A stretch of DNA of 64,000 bases from an uncultured Clostridia bacterium (GCA_947626105.1 CANQQY010000006.1:1-64000); one strand, 5' to 3'; numbered from the stretch's first letter, positions 16,259 to 25,328 are shown. Notes: generated by a model from the letters alone, not told the origin. Made by a program: numbers and translations.

Positions 16259-17024
16259 GTTTTTTTCGGAAAAATACGGCTCCCGTACAAAGGCGCAGGA
16301 AGCGCTTTTGCGGGGGCTGGTTTTGCGTAACGGCAAACCCGTATCGCCGAAGGACGAAGTGTCCCAAGAGGACGTTTTCGTGTTTTCGGAGGAAGAGGAG
16401 ACGTTCGTTTCAAACGGGGGGTATAAGCTGGCGCGCGGACTTGCGTCGTTCGGGGCGGACGTTCGCGGGCTTGTCTTTGCCGATCTCGGCGCCAGCACGG
16501 GGGGATTTTGCGATTGTCTCTTGCAAAACGGCGCAAAGAGGGTCTATTGCGTCGACGTCGGAAAGAGCCAGCTCGACAAAAAACTTGCTTCCGATCCGCG
16601 CGTCGTCATTATGGACGAAACGAACGCCCGTTTTCTCTCAAAAGAAAGTTTTCCCGAGCCGATCGACGCCGTATCCGCCGATTTAAGTTTTATTTCTCTC
16701 CGCCTTATCTTGCCCGCCGTCCGTTCTTTTTTGCCCGTCGGAGGGAGGGCGTTTGTCCTTTTCAAGCCGCAGTTCGAGTGCGAAGGGAAGGGCATCGGGA
16801 AATCGGGGATCCTGCCTCCGTCCCGCCACGGGGCGCTCCTGTCATCTTTTTTCGACTTCGCTACTTCCATAGAGCTCTCCCCGACGGATATCGTAAACGC
16901 TCCCGTGCGGCCGAAGAAAAACGTCGAATATATGATCTTGCTCCAACACGGCGGAAAGGGGATCCCAAAAGCTCGATTTATGCAAAAGGCTGTCCTTCCC
17001 GCTCAAACGGCAAATAAAATATAA
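16245..17024 (+). CDS. tlyA: TlyA family rRNA 2'-O-methyltransferase (S4 + FtsJ domains)
   Basis: 259 residues. The N-terminal S4-like RNA-binding region is MRADKFFSEKYGSRTKAQEALLRGLVLRNGKPVSPKDEV in general pattern, followed by an FtsJ/RrmJ methyltransferase core: FADLGASTGGFCDCLLQNGA (SAM motif I), DAVSADLSFISLRLILPA, and a C-terminal KPQFECEGKGIGKSG. Members methylate ribosomal RNA or act as hemolysin-like proteins; rRNA methylation is the better supported role. It overlaps the end of dxs by 14 bases. The ATG at 16245 fits family starts better than a GTG at 16230. Confidence 0.9.
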   Translation: MRADKFFSEKYGSRTKAQEALLRGLVLRNGKPVSPKDEVSQEDVFVFSEEEETFVSNGGYKLARGLASFGADVRGLVFADLGASTGGFCDCLLQNGAKRVYCVDVGKSQLDKKLASDPRVVIMDETNARFLSKESFPEPIDAVSADLSFISLRLILPAVRSFLPVGGRAFVLFKPQFECEGKGIGKSGILPPSRHGALLSSFFDFATSIELSPTDIVNAPVRPKKNVEYMILLQHGGKGIPKARFMQKAVLPAQTANKI

Positions 17025-17056
17025 GAAAAACTTATGTGCATTTATGCAAAAAATGC

Positions 17057-17085
17057 TTGCGTTTATACAACGAATCCTATATAAT
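17057..17085 (+). promoter_or_regulatory. Promoter of nadK with an almost absent leader
   Basis: -35 TTGCGT (17057-17062), 17-base spacer, -10 TATAAT (17080-17085). The expected start is near 17092, five bases before the nadK ATG. No Shine-Dalgarno sequence is present. Confidence 0.7.
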
Positions 17086-17096
17086 ATAGATTAAGT

Positions 17097-17888
17097 ATGA
17101 TAATCGGTATTTTCTATAACGAAAAACAGGCCGATCCTTCGGTTGCTACGGAACTGAAAGCCGCGCTCCGTAAGGGCGGATCGGATGCGGTTATCATGAC
17201 GGACGAAGAAGAGATCCGCGGGATCGACAGATTGATCGTGCTCGGCGGGGACGGAACGATTCTCCGCGCCGCGCGCCGCGCCGCAATACAGTCTGTTCCG
17301 CTCTTCGGCGTCAATTTCGGGCGGATCGGGTTTCTGACGGAATTCGAACGCGACGAACTGTCCGCTGCCGTCGATTTGGCGCTTTCTCCGGATTGCGATG
17401 TTCTTGAACGTGCAATGCTCGGAATCGACTGGAACGGGAATCGGATCGACTGTCTCAACGAATGCTCTCTTCTCCGCGGGGTCTCTCCGCAGGATGAAAA
17501 CAAAGTCGTCACGATCGGCGTGCGGATCGACGGCTCCGAGGCGGGGGAAGTGACGGCGGACGGTCTTATCGTCTCGACGCCGACGGGTTCGACCGCATAT
17601 TCGCTCTCCGCGGGGGGCAGCATTATGGCGCCCGACTGCGACACGTTCATGCTGACTCCGGTCTGCGCCTTCTCTTTGAAGAGCCGCCCGATCGTTTACC
17701 CTTCTTCGAGCGAGCTGACTTTTTCCATACGCGCCCCGCACCGTCTTCTGTTATATGGAGACGGCAGATTTTTGGGCGTCGTGGGGGAAAACGATTCTCT
17801 CATCGTACGAAAAGCGTCGAGAAGCGCCGTCTTTTTGACGGCAAACAAGAAGGGATATTTCCGAAGGATCACAGAAAAAATCAATTAA
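17097..17888 (+). CDS. nadK: NAD kinase
   Basis: 263 residues. The GGDGT motif is at 50-54 (VLGGDGTILRAAR), with NFGRIGFLTEF, the conserved NE in CLNECSLLRG, and STPTGSTAYSLSAGGSI. The enzyme makes NADP from NAD and ATP in the cytoplasm. It opens a probable nadK-argR-recN unit, the common Firmicutes order. There is no ribosome-binding site, in keeping with a nearly leaderless message. Confidence 0.95.
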   Translation: MIIGIFYNEKQADPSVATELKAALRKGGSDAVIMTDEEEIRGIDRLIVLGGDGTILRAARRAAIQSVPLFGVNFGRIGFLTEFERDELSAAVDLALSPDCDVLERAMLGIDWNGNRIDCLNECSLLRGVSPQDENKVVTIGVRIDGSEAGEVTADGLIVSTPTGSTAYSLSAGGSIMAPDCDTFMLTPVCAFSLKSRPIVYPSSSELTFSIRAPHRLLLYGDGRFLGVVGENDSLIVRKASRSAVFLTANKKGYFRRITEKIN

Positions 17889-17901
17889 AAAGGGATGAAT
17901 T

Positions 17902-18357
17902 ATGTTAAGAAACGCCAGACACAATAAAATTCTCGAAATTATCGAACAGCAGGAGGTGGAAACGCAGGAGGAACTCTGCGAACAGCTTGCCGCCCGAAAT
18001 TTTTCGGTCACGCAGGCGACCGTCTCCCGCGATATCAAGGAACTTCATCTTTTTAAGGTGAAGGGGAACACCAAACGCTTCCGCTACGCTTCCATGACGG
18101 AGAAGGAAAACGGACTTTCCGACAAAATGCGTTCCCTCTTCCAAACCTGCGTTTTAAGCATCCGCAACGTTCAGAATCTGATCGTGATCAAGACGCTCAA
18201 CGGCAACGGGTCCAATGCGGGCGTCGTCATCGACCGTCTCGAATACAGAGAGATCGTCGGCTGTATCTCGGGCGACGACACGGTTCTTGTGATCTGCGAA
18301 ACCACGGAAGAGGCAAAGAACGTCTCCGATCGGCTCAACGTGCTTGTGAAAGGTTGA
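17902..18357 (+). CDS. argR: Arginine repressor ArgR/AhrC
   Basis: 151 residues. A winged helix-turn-helix (NKILEIIEQQEVETQEELCE, then FSVTQATVSRDIKELHLFKV) leads to a C-terminal oligomerisation and arginine-binding domain with GNGSNAGVVIDRLEYREIVG and ISGDDTVLVIC. It represses arginine synthesis and activates catabolism when arginine is bound as a hexamer. Location beside recN is standard in Firmicutes and does not imply an arginine gene here. The start follows AAAGGGATG. Confidence 0.95.
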   Translation: MLRNARHNKILEIIEQQEVETQEELCEQLAARNFSVTQATVSRDIKELHLFKVKGNTKRFRYASMTEKENGLSDKMRSLFQTCVLSIRNVQNLIVIKTLNGNGSNAGVVIDRLEYREIVGCISGDDTVLVICETTEEAKNVSDRLNVLVKG

Positions 18358-18360
18358 TCC

Positions 18361-20076
18361 ATGCTGAAAAGTCTCTCGATCCGCAACGTCGCGCTCATCG
18401 AGCGCGCCGATCTTGAATTTTCGGAAGGGCTGAACGTGCTGTCAGGGGAAACGGGCGCGGGAAAGTCCGTGATCCTCGACTGCATTGATTTTGTGCTCGG
18501 GGCAAAGGCGGATAAGGGAATGGTGCGCTATGGAGAGAGCGAATGTCTCGTGCGCGCCGAATTTTCGTGCGAGAGCGCCGCATTGAGGGAGCTTCTCGCC
18601 TCATTCGATATTGAAGCGGACGAAACGCTTCTCATTTCCCGCAAACTCAATACGGACGGAAGAAGTTCGCTCAAAGTCAACGGCGTTACCGTCACGGTCT
18701 CGATGTTGAGACAGATCACCTCGCTCCTCGTGGACGTACACGGGCAGAGCGAGCATTTCTTTTTATTGAAGGAGCGCAACCAGCTTCGGCTGCTCGACTC
18801 GATCGGCGGAGAGAAGGTCGCGGGAGCGAAGCGCCGCGTCGCGGAACTTCTCGCCGAACGCTCGAAGATCCTTTCCGGCCTTGCCGTGCTCGGCGGGGAC
18901 GAAGGGGAACGGGCGCGGAGGCTGGATGTTCTGCGCTACCAGATCGACGAACTTTCGCGTGCCGAACTTAAAGAGGGCGAAGAGGAAGCCCTGCTTGCGC
19001 AGAGGGAGAAATTCCGCAATGCGGAAAAGATCCTCGAGGGGCTTTCCGAGGCGAGGGACGCTCTCCGCTCGGACGGCGGAGGGGTGGATCTTCTGCGTGC
19101 CGCCATCCGCGCACTCCACTCCGTAAGCCGCTTTTCGACCGATTACGGGGCGCTGGCGGAGCGGCTCGAAAACGCCCTTGCCGAGGCGGAGGACATCGCC
19201 GATGAGACGGAAGAGGAGCTTTCGGGCTTCGATATGGATGAGCAAGAAGCCAATCGTGTCGAATCCCGTCTCGATGAGATCAAGTCGCTTAAAAAGAAAT
19301 ACGGCGGAAGCGTGGAGGCGGCGATCGCCTTTCTGACCTGCGCAAAGGAAGAATTTTCTGCCCTTGAAGACAGCGGGGAGCGTTTCGAAAAACTCTCCCG
19401 TGAACTTACCCAAACCGAGGACGCGCTTTTCGCCGCATGCCTTGCGCTCACGGCGGCAAGGAAAGAGACCGCGAAAGGATTTACCGAGAGGGTCGCCGCG
19501 GAGCTTAAAACGCTTGCGATCGGCGCGGCGCGCTTCGAGATCGAATTCGGGGAGTATTCGCGCGAGGATGTCCCGAAAACGACTTCCGAAGGTCTCGGAG
19601 AGGTGAGATTTCTCTTTTCCGCCAACCGCGGGGAGCCCTTGAAGCCGCTCGACAAGATCATCAGCGGCGGCGAGATGAGCAGGTTTATGCTCGCCGTCAA
19701 GGCGCAGATGTCCGCCGTCGGGGAGATCGGGACGTATATTTTCGACGAGATCGACGCGGGGATCGGCGGCGAAACGGCCAGAGCGGTCGGAGAAAAGTTC
19801 TGCACGATCTCGAAAAATACGCAGATCATCGCGGTATCCCATCTTGCGCGTATCGCCGCATTTGCCGACAGGAATTTTCTCATTGAAAAACGGGAAGAAG
19901 GGGGTAGAACGTTCACACGGATCCGAAACCTTGAACGGGATGACCTTCTTAGCGAGATCGCGCGGCTCATCGGCGGAGATACCGGGGAGATCGCAACGGA
20001 ACACGCGCGACTCCTGTTGCGGGAAGCCGAACTTTACAAAAACTCCCTTTCCCGCATAAAGCTACAAGAGGAATAA
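18361..20076 (+). CDS. recN: DNA repair protein RecN
   Basis: 571 residues, usual size. Walker A GETGAGKSV at 29-37; the signature ISGGEMSRFMLAVKA and Walker B IGTYIFDEIDAGIGG are in the C-terminal third, with coiled-coil arms between, the SMC-like layout. RecN is recruited to double-strand breaks and promotes end joining by recombination. It follows argR after 3 bases. No LexA box is seen upstream, as it seems to be read from the nadK promoter. Confidence 0.96.
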   Translation: MLKSLSIRNVALIERADLEFSEGLNVLSGETGAGKSVILDCIDFVLGAKADKGMVRYGESECLVRAEFSCESAALRELLASFDIEADETLLISRKLNTDGRSSLKVNGVTVTVSMLRQITSLLVDVHGQSEHFFLLKERNQLRLLDSIGGEKVAGAKRRVAELLAERSKILSGLAVLGGDEGERARRLDVLRYQIDELSRAELKEGEEEALLAQREKFRNAEKILEGLSEARDALRSDGGGVDLLRAAIRALHSVSRFSTDYGALAERLENALAEAEDIADETEEELSGFDMDEQEANRVESRLDEIKSLKKKYGGSVEAAIAFLTCAKEEFSALEDSGERFEKLSRELTQTEDALFAACLALTAARKETAKGFTERVAAELKTLAIGAARFEIEFGEYSREDVPKTTSEGLGEVRFLFSANRGEPLKPLDKIISGGEMSRFMLAVKAQMSAVGEIGTYIFDEIDAGIGGETARAVGEKFCTISKNTQIIAVSHLARIAAFADRNFLIEKREEGGRTFTRIRNLERDDLLSEIARLIGGDTGEIATEHARLLLREAELYKNSLSRIKLQEE

Positions 20077-20119
20077 AAACACGAGGCTTACGCAAAGTAA
20101 TCTCCAAACGGAGGTTTTC

Positions 20120-21127
20120 ATGCGTAAGCTGAATTTTTTTCTTGCGGCCTTTGCAACGCTCTTCGCCGTATGCCTCACGGGCACGGGGATCGATGCAAAC
20201 GCCGCTTCCAGTGAATATTATCTGGGCGGGATGACGGCAGGATTTTCCCTCTCTGCGGGAGGCGCGGAGGTGATCGGGCTCTCCGAGGTCTCATCCGACG
20301 ACGGGATCCACCGCCCGGCAGAGGAGGTCGGGATCAATGTGGGAGATCTGATCTGCGCGGTGGATGGCATCAGGATCAAAAGTATCGCCGATCTCAATGC
20401 GGCGCTTGAACGCAGCGGCGGGAAGGAGGTCGTCCTTACGGTCAAGCGGAGCGGGGAGACCGCGGAAGTCACGGTAAAGCCCGCTGCCGACAAAAAGACG
20501 GGAAAATACAAGATCGGCGTGCTCATCCGCGACACTTTGACGGGCATCGGCACCGTGACCTACATCAAAAAAGACACCCTTCGCTTCGGATCTTTGGGAC
20601 ATGCCGTATGCGACGAAAGCAACCAATCGCTTGAAATTTCCGACCCGAAAGTTTACCTTTGCAGCGTGATCGGCGTCAATAAGGGAAAGCGGGGAAAGGC
20701 GGGGGAGCTTAGAGGGCTTTTTCTCAACGATAAGACGATCGGAAGGGCGGATTCCGTCTGTATGACGGGGCTGTACGGAACGTTTGATAAAAGCTATGAT
20801 TTTTCTCATACCGAAACGGTCGAGATCGCTCCGATCTCGGAAGCGACGATCGGCAAAGCCGTCATTTACTCCACGATCGACGGCGTGTGCCCGCAAAAAT
20901 ACGAGATCAGCATCGCGAAAGTGGATGAAAACAATAAGGAAAATAAAAATTTCGTGATCAAGGTAACGGACGAAAAACTCATCAAAGAGACGGGCGGGAT
21001 CGTTCAGGGGATGAGCGGGAGCCCGATCGTCCAGAACGGAAAACTCATCGGCGCAGTCACTCATGTCTTTTTGAACGATCCGACGCGCGGTTACGGCATC
21101 GGGATCGAAAATATGTTGGAAAAATAA
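20120..21127 (+). CDS. spoIVB: SpoIVB, sporulation signalling serine peptidase
   Basis: 335 residues. A signal/anchor sequence (1 to about 28) is followed by a PDZ domain (VGINVGDLICAVDGIRIKSI) and an S55 peptidase domain. Catalytic residues visible are H161 in SLGHAVCD and S301 in QGMSGSPIV. SpoIVB is made in the forespore and cleaves SpoIVFA so that sigma-K can be activated. It follows recN as in Bacillus, but spo0A, normally the next gene, is not here. The start has ACGGAGG upstream. A terminator follows at 21148. Confidence 0.95.
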   Translation: MRKLNFFLAAFATLFAVCLTGTGIDANAASSEYYLGGMTAGFSLSAGGAEVIGLSEVSSDDGIHRPAEEVGINVGDLICAVDGIRIKSIADLNAALERSGGKEVVLTVKRSGETAEVTVKPAADKKTGKYKIGVLIRDTLTGIGTVTYIKKDTLRFGSLGHAVCDESNQSLEISDPKVYLCSVIGVNKGKRGKAGELRGLFLNDKTIGRADSVCMTGLYGTFDKSYDFSHTETVEIAPISEATIGKAVIYSTIDGVCPQKYEISIAKVDENNKENKNFVIKVTDEKLIKETGGIVQGMSGSPIVQNGKLIGAVTHVFLNDPTRGYGIGIENMLEK

Positions 21128-21147
21128 GTCGAATCATCAGAGAAATC

Positions 21148-21179
21148 GGTTCATATCATGGGATATGAACCTCTTTTTT
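21148..21179 (+). terminator. Terminator of spoIVB overlapping the spoIIM-like start
   Basis: GGTTCATATC pairs with GATATGAACC across ATGG, followed by CTCTTTTTT. The ATG of the next gene at 21165 is in the right arm. The left arm includes CATATCAT, the octamer also found as the -10 of the spoIIIA promoter. Confidence 0.75.
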
Positions 21180-21761
21180 GTCCGCGACACGCTCATGCGC
21201 GCCATAGAACGGAAAAAGACGCTTTTGGCGCTCTCCGTTCTCTTCTTGTTTATGACGATCCTCGGGATCTGTCTCGTCTCGTCGCCCGCCGTCTACGAAT
21301 ACCAGCTTTCCGTCACCGATAAATTCATGACGGAGATCTGCTTTTCGGACGACAGCGTCTTTTTGATCTTTCTTTCGAGAACGGCGGGTTTTTCCCTGCT
21401 TCTTCTGCTCGTCCTTGCGGGAGGGATCCATCCCGCCGCGCTCCTTCTTCCGCTTGCAGTGCTCCTGTACCGTGCTTTTACTTTCGGCGGCAGTCTCTAT
21501 GTCTTTTTCAGCTTTTACGGACTTTCGGGAGGGCTTGTCGTCTTTGTCCTCTATCTGCCCGTTCATCTCTGCGTAGACGTCTGCCTTTTGCTCGCCGCGT
21601 CTCTCTCCGTGGGACGGGCGTTCGGGTTTTGCTTCTGCAAAAACGATTTTTTGGGACTACTGTGGGATTTTCTTGCGCTGCTTATCCTCATCGTTTTGGT
21701 CTGTTTTATCGAAATGATCCTGCTTCTCGTCCTGTTTCACCCGATAGGAAATATTTTGTAA
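21165..21761 (+). CDS. Probable stage II sporulation protein M (SpoIIM)
   Basis: 198 residues with five or six membrane segments (LLALSVLFLFMTILGICLV, GFSLLLLLVLAGGIHPAALL, FVLYLPVHLCVDVCLLLAAS, LLILIVLVCFIEMILLLVL and others). Length, topology, the GGIHP turn and the location between spoIVB and dacF fit SpoIIM, a partner of SpoIID and SpoIIP in peptidoglycan removal during engulfment. Sequence motifs are weak, so the call is moderate. The start lies inside the spoIVB terminator hairpin. If translation begins instead at the ATG at 21195 the protein is 188 residues. A sigma-E-like -10 (CATATCAT, 21152-21159) would give a leaderless message from 21165. Confidence 0.6.
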   Translation: MNLFFVRDTLMRAIERKKTLLALSVLFLFMTILGICLVSSPAVYEYQLSVTDKFMTEICFSDDSVFLIFLSRTAGFSLLLLLVLAGGIHPAALLLPLAVLLYRAFTFGGSLYVFFSFYGLSGGLVVFVLYLPVHLCVDVCLLLAASLSVGRAFGFCFCKNDFLGLLWDFLALLILIVLVCFIEMILLLVLFHPIGNIL

Positions 21762-21795
21762 GTGTATTTTTCATCCGAAGCGGCAAACTGACGGT

Positions 21796-22944
21796 ATGAA
21801 GAAAATCATTTGTGCGGTCATATCGGTACTATCGGCGCCCATGTTCTTATTCGGGGGCGCGAGCAGAGCCGTCGCGCTCGAAAAGGAACCCGCTTGCAAA
21901 GCGGCATATTGCTGCGATTACGGCACGGGAACGGCGATCTACGCAAAAGAAGAGACCAAACGGCTTCCCATTGCGAGCATGTGCAAGATCATGACGCTCC
22001 TTCTGTCCTTTGAAGCGGCAGACAGAGGGGAGCTTTCCTATGATGAAATGATCACCGTAAGCGAAAATGCGGCCGGAATGGGTGGATCGCAGGTGTTTTT
22101 ACAGGCGGGTCTTTCCTATTCGGCGGAAGAGCTCTTAAAGACGATCGCAGTCTGTTCCGCGAACGACTCCTGCGTTGCGATGGCGGAACGCGTTGCGGGG
22201 AGCGAAAGCGCCTTCATCGAAAGAATGAACGCGCGCGCAAAGGAGCTCGGGGCGGAAAACACGCTCTTTGCGAACTGTACAGGACTTCCGAAGGAGCCGC
22301 AGTATTCCTGCGCCAAAGACGTTGCCGCAATGCTGCGGGAACTCTTAAAACACGAAAAATATTATACTCTGACGAAGATCTGGATGGAGGACTTCGCCCA
22401 CCCGGACGGCAGAACGACCCAAATCAGCAATACAAACAAGCTGCTGCGCTATTATGACGGTTGCGACGGCGGGAAAACGGGCTTTACGAGCGAAGCGGGG
22501 TACTGCCTCGCCGCAACGGCAAAACGGGGGGATACACGCATCATTTCCGTCGTGATCGGCGCGGAAAGCTCGAAGATCCGAAATGCGGCGGTCTCCGCCT
22601 TGCTTGACGAAGCCTTTCAAAACTATGAGAACAAAGTCCTTCTGAAAGCCGGGGAGACGGTCGGAGAACGGGCAGAGGTCAGGGGCAGCCGCGTGGAGAC
22701 GGTTGCCGTCGCGGCAAAAGACGCCCTGACGGCGTTCGGGAAAAGGGGAGAGAACGGAAAGTACCATGTGGAGATCCGTCTCGGCGAGCTTCGCGCGCCT
22801 GTCTCTTCGGGCGATGACGTCGGAGAAGCGGTTTTATACAACGACGGCGTGGAGATCTCCCGCGTCGGACTCGTCGCCACGGAGGACGCACCGTCGTACA
22901 CTTGGTGGGACGCCCTCCGAGAAAGCGCAAAAAATTGGAATTAA
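21796..22944 (+). CDS. dacF: D-alanyl-D-alanine carboxypeptidase, DacF-like (S11)
   Basis: 382 residues. A signal peptide is followed by the three penicillin-binding motifs: S61-M-C-K64 (IASMCKIMTL), SAND in the SxN position, and KTG in DGGKTGFTSEAGYCL. A C-terminal PBP5-like beta domain (AEVRGSRVETVAV...) and an amphipathic tail WWDALRESAKNW suggest membrane anchoring from outside. It trims cross-linking of peptidoglycan. DacF is forespore-expressed in Bacillus and lies near spoIIM there too. A second S11 enzyme is at 26226-27242. Confidence 0.92.
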   Translation: MKKIICAVISVLSAPMFLFGGASRAVALEKEPACKAAYCCDYGTGTAIYAKEETKRLPIASMCKIMTLLLSFEAADRGELSYDEMITVSENAAGMGGSQVFLQAGLSYSAEELLKTIAVCSANDSCVAMAERVAGSESAFIERMNARAKELGAENTLFANCTGLPKEPQYSCAKDVAAMLRELLKHEKYYTLTKIWMEDFAHPDGRTTQISNTNKLLRYYDGCDGGKTGFTSEAGYCLAATAKRGDTRIISVVIGAESSKIRNAAVSALLDEAFQNYENKVLLKAGETVGERAEVRGSRVETVAVAAKDALTAFGKRGENGKYHVEIRLGELRAPVSSGDDVGEAVLYNDGVEISRVGLVATEDAPSYTWWDALRESAKNWN

Positions 22945-22958
22945 AGCAATTTGCGAAG

Positions 22959-22974
22959 TACTATGTCAGACATA
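22959..22974. repeat. Dispersed palindromic word, copy 3, at the dacF terminator
   Basis: TACTATGTCAGACATA, 14 bases after the dacF stop. The 20-mer TTGCGAAGTACTATGTCAGA (22951-22970) recurs exactly at 55599-55618. The right part forms the first arm of the dacF terminator. Confidence 0.9.
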
Positions 22975-22999
22975 ACACTTAGTTGTTATGTCTTTTTTT
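22969..22999 (+). terminator. Terminator of dacF
   Basis: GACATAACA pairs with TGTTATGTC around CTTAGT and is followed by TTTTTTT. Confidence 0.92.
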
Positions 23000-23025
23000 A
23001 TAAATAGGCAATTTCATAAAATCTC

Positions 23026-23055
23026 TTGCCTTTTGCGGTCCCTTTATGGTATAAT
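23026..23055 (+). promoter_or_regulatory. Promoter of the M50 protease gene
   Basis: TTGCCT (23026-23031) and TATAAT (23050-23055) with 18 bases between. The expected start is about 23062, two bases before the ATG at 23064, and no Shine-Dalgarno sequence is visible. As dacF ends in a strong terminator, this promoter should serve the M50-scp genes. Confidence 0.7.
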
Positions 23056-23063
23056 ATACCTGT

Positions 23064-23795
23064 ATGGTATTCAATCCCGACAGAATCATCGGACTTTTGG
23101 CGAGTTTTTTTGCCGTGGTCGTCGTCCTGACGCTCCATGAGTTTGCGCATGCCTTCGTTGCCTACAAATGCGGGGATCCGACGCCGAAAATTTACGGCCG
23201 TCTTTCCGTCAATCCGCTCAGGCACTTCGATCTTGTCGGACTCATCTGCTTTACGCTCGTCGGGTTCGGGTGGGCAAAGCCTGTGCCGATCGACCCCAAT
23301 AATTTTAAGCGGTACCGTTTGGGGCTCGGGCTTACGGCCTCTGCGGGCGTCGTCACGAATTATATCATGGCGTTCCTGTTTTATCCGCTTGCGCTTCTCG
23401 TGATCAATTTTATGCCGTCGATCGTCTTTTTGACGACCTTTCTCCGTTCTCTGCTTCTTGCGCTCTATGCGTACAGCCTCGGGTTTTGCGTTTTCAATCT
23501 CTTGCCGTTTTATCCGCTCGACGGATTTCGCATTGTGGACGCGCTCAATAAGCGCCGCGGCCCTGTCTACCGCTTTTTGAGGCAATACGGGTACTATATC
23601 CTGCTCTTTCTCATCGCGGAAAGTTTTATCTGCCGCATTTTTGTGAATTACGGCATCTATCAGATGGACTGGTTCAACATTCTCGGCTGGGTCATGCAGT
23701 TTGCCGAAAAATACCTCGGATTCCCCATTCTTGCCATATGGGGACTTGCGTTCGGAATGCCCGTTGAGGCGCTTTGGGGGCTTTTACTATGGTAG
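23064..23795 (+). CDS. Site-2 protease family membrane metalloprotease (M50, rhomboid-like topology)
   Basis: 243 residues, multi-spanning. The zinc motif HEFAH is at about 28-32 in VLTLHEFAHAFVAYKCGDPT, and the third ligand is in LLPFYPLDGFRIVDAL (LDG). This group of short M50 proteases commonly precedes scpA in Firmicutes. Substrate unknown. The C-terminal segments are hydrophobic. It overlaps scpA by 7 bases, so it likely heads the M50-scpA-scpB transcript. Confidence 0.88.
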   Translation: MVFNPDRIIGLLASFFAVVVVLTLHEFAHAFVAYKCGDPTPKIYGRLSVNPLRHFDLVGLICFTLVGFGWAKPVPIDPNNFKRYRLGLGLTASAGVVTNYIMAFLFYPLALLVINFMPSIVFLTTFLRSLLLALYAYSLGFCVFNLLPFYPLDGFRIVDALNKRRGPVYRFLRQYGYYILLFLIAESFICRIFVNYGIYQMDWFNILGWVMQFAEKYLGFPILAIWGLAFGMPVEALWGLLLW

Positions 23796-24586
23796 ATCGC
23801 GAAAAATTCGAATCGGTCGTCGATTATACGACCGTCCTGAACGGATTCGAAGGCCCTTTGGATCTGCTGCTTTATCTTATCAACAAAGAGGAGATCGAGA
23901 TCAAAGACGTCTTTGTGTCTGAGGTCACGGAGCAATTCCTCGACTACATGAAGGGACTTCCGTATCTGGACGTCGATAAGGTGAGCGAATACCTGAACAT
24001 CGCGGCGACCATTCTCAAAATCAAGGCGCAGTACCTCGTTCCGAATCTGGAAGAAGATCCCGAGGTCGACGCCGAGATCGAAGAGGACAAGGCGAGCCTG
24101 ATCCGCGCGCTCGAAGAGTACAAGCTCATCAAAGAGGAGATGGCGAAGCTCAAAGAACTCGAAACGATCGGCTACTATTTCAAGGAGCCCGACAGAGACG
24201 TTGGCGAGACAAAGACGGTATTCAACCTCGACAATCTCACACTCGAAGGTCTTGTGAACGCCTTTTCCGCGCTGATGCTCAAACGCGAGAGCGTCAAGGG
24301 CGACGCCGAAGTGCGCGAGATCCCCCGCGACGAATTTACGGTCGAACAGAAAGTTACCTTTATCCTTGAAAGTCTCGAAGAGGGAAAATCTTTGAAATTC
24401 GAGGAACTTTTCACGAAAAACTTCTCAAAACCCGAGATCGTCACGACCTTTCAGGCGATGCTCGAACTTTTGAAACTGCAATACCTGCGCGTCAGGCAGG
24501 AAAACGCATTCGGGGAGATCGTCATTTCCCTCAATCCGGACAGAAAGGAGGAAGAACCCCTTGGAACCATTGACGAATATCATTGA
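23789..24586 (+). CDS. scpA: Segregation and condensation protein A (kleisin)
   Basis: 265 residues. The N-terminal kleisin helix NGFEGPLDLLLYLINKEEIEI is typical of ScpA, followed by FLDYMKGLPYLDVDKVSEYL and a C-terminal winged-helix region (FTVEQKVTFILESLEEG). ScpA bridges the SMC heads and works with ScpB in chromosome condensation. The ATG at 23789 is chosen for its GGGGG site; an in-frame TTG at 23774 is upstream. Overlaps scpB by 26 bases. Confidence 0.95.
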   Translation: MVDREKFESVVDYTTVLNGFEGPLDLLLYLINKEEIEIKDVFVSEVTEQFLDYMKGLPYLDVDKVSEYLNIAATILKIKAQYLVPNLEEDPEVDAEIEEDKASLIRALEEYKLIKEEMAKLKELETIGYYFKEPDRDVGETKTVFNLDNLTLEGLVNAFSALMLKRESVKGDAEVREIPRDEFTVEQKVTFILESLEEGKSLKFEELFTKNFSKPEIVTTFQAMLELLKLQYLRVRQENAFGEIVISLNPDRKEEEPLGTIDEYH

Positions 24587-25277
24587 GGCAGTGCTCTTTG
24601 CTTCGGGCAAACCCGTCGCGATCGCAGATATGGCGGAAAAGCTCGAAGTTACGGAGTCGGAGATCAAGGCCGCGCTCAAACAGCTGGGGGAAAAATACGG
24701 CGAGGAAGCGGGCGTCAGGCTTCTTGAATTCAACAAAAAAGCGCAGCTCGCCACCAATCCCAATTATAAAGAGCAGGTCGCGGCCGTTCTCAATCCCATC
24801 CGCGAAAAGGAACTTACCCGCACCGTGCTCGAAACGGCGGCGATCATCGCCTATAAACAGCCCGTGACGCGCACGGAGATCGAGATCCTGCGCGGGCTCA
24901 ACAGCGACTATGCCGTCAACGTCTTGCTCGATCTCAAACTCATTTATCCCTGCGGCAGAAAGGACGCCATCGGGCATCCCGTCCTGTTTGCGACGACGGA
25001 CGAGTTTTTGAAGCGGTTCAAACTCAACACGCTTGCGGATCTTCCCGATTACGAAGAGTTGATGAGCGCGATCCGCCGCACGGAGGATATCGACAGCTAT
25101 CTCTATGCGCGCGAGGAATATGTTGAAATGCCCGAGGAGCCGTCCGGGGACGGAAACGCGCAGGCCGACCCGCCCGAAAAGCAGCGCGGACAGGGAAGAG
25201 AAGAAGTCAAAGACGGCTACGAGATCCCCGACTTTTTGAAGGGGCTCGACGACAGCGACCTTGTAAAAATCGGCTGA
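24561..25277 (+). CDS. scpB: Segregation and condensation protein B
   Basis: 238 residues, TTG start with a strong AAGGAGG site 9 bases upstream. Two winged-helix domains: IIEAVLFASGKPVAIADMAE at the start and RTVLETAAIIAYKQPVTRTE then GRKDAIGHPVLFATTDEFL. A charged tail of about 55 residues rich in E, P and G extends beyond the core and ends IPDFLKGLDDSDLVKIG. ScpB dimers regulate the SMC-ScpA ring. Confidence 0.95.
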   Translation: MEPLTNIIEAVLFASGKPVAIADMAEKLEVTESEIKAALKQLGEKYGEEAGVRLLEFNKKAQLATNPNYKEQVAAVLNPIREKELTRTVLETAAIIAYKQPVTRTEIEILRGLNSDYAVNVLLDLKLIYPCGRKDAIGHPVLFATTDEFLKRFKLNTLADLPDYEELMSAIRRTEDIDSYLYAREEYVEMPEEPSGDGNAQADPPEKQRGQGREEVKDGYEIPDFLKGLDDSDLVKIG

Positions 25278-25328
25278 CTTTCTTTTCCGTAAACTAATAT
25301 TTTTTAACGATTCGCCCATATTACGGTT

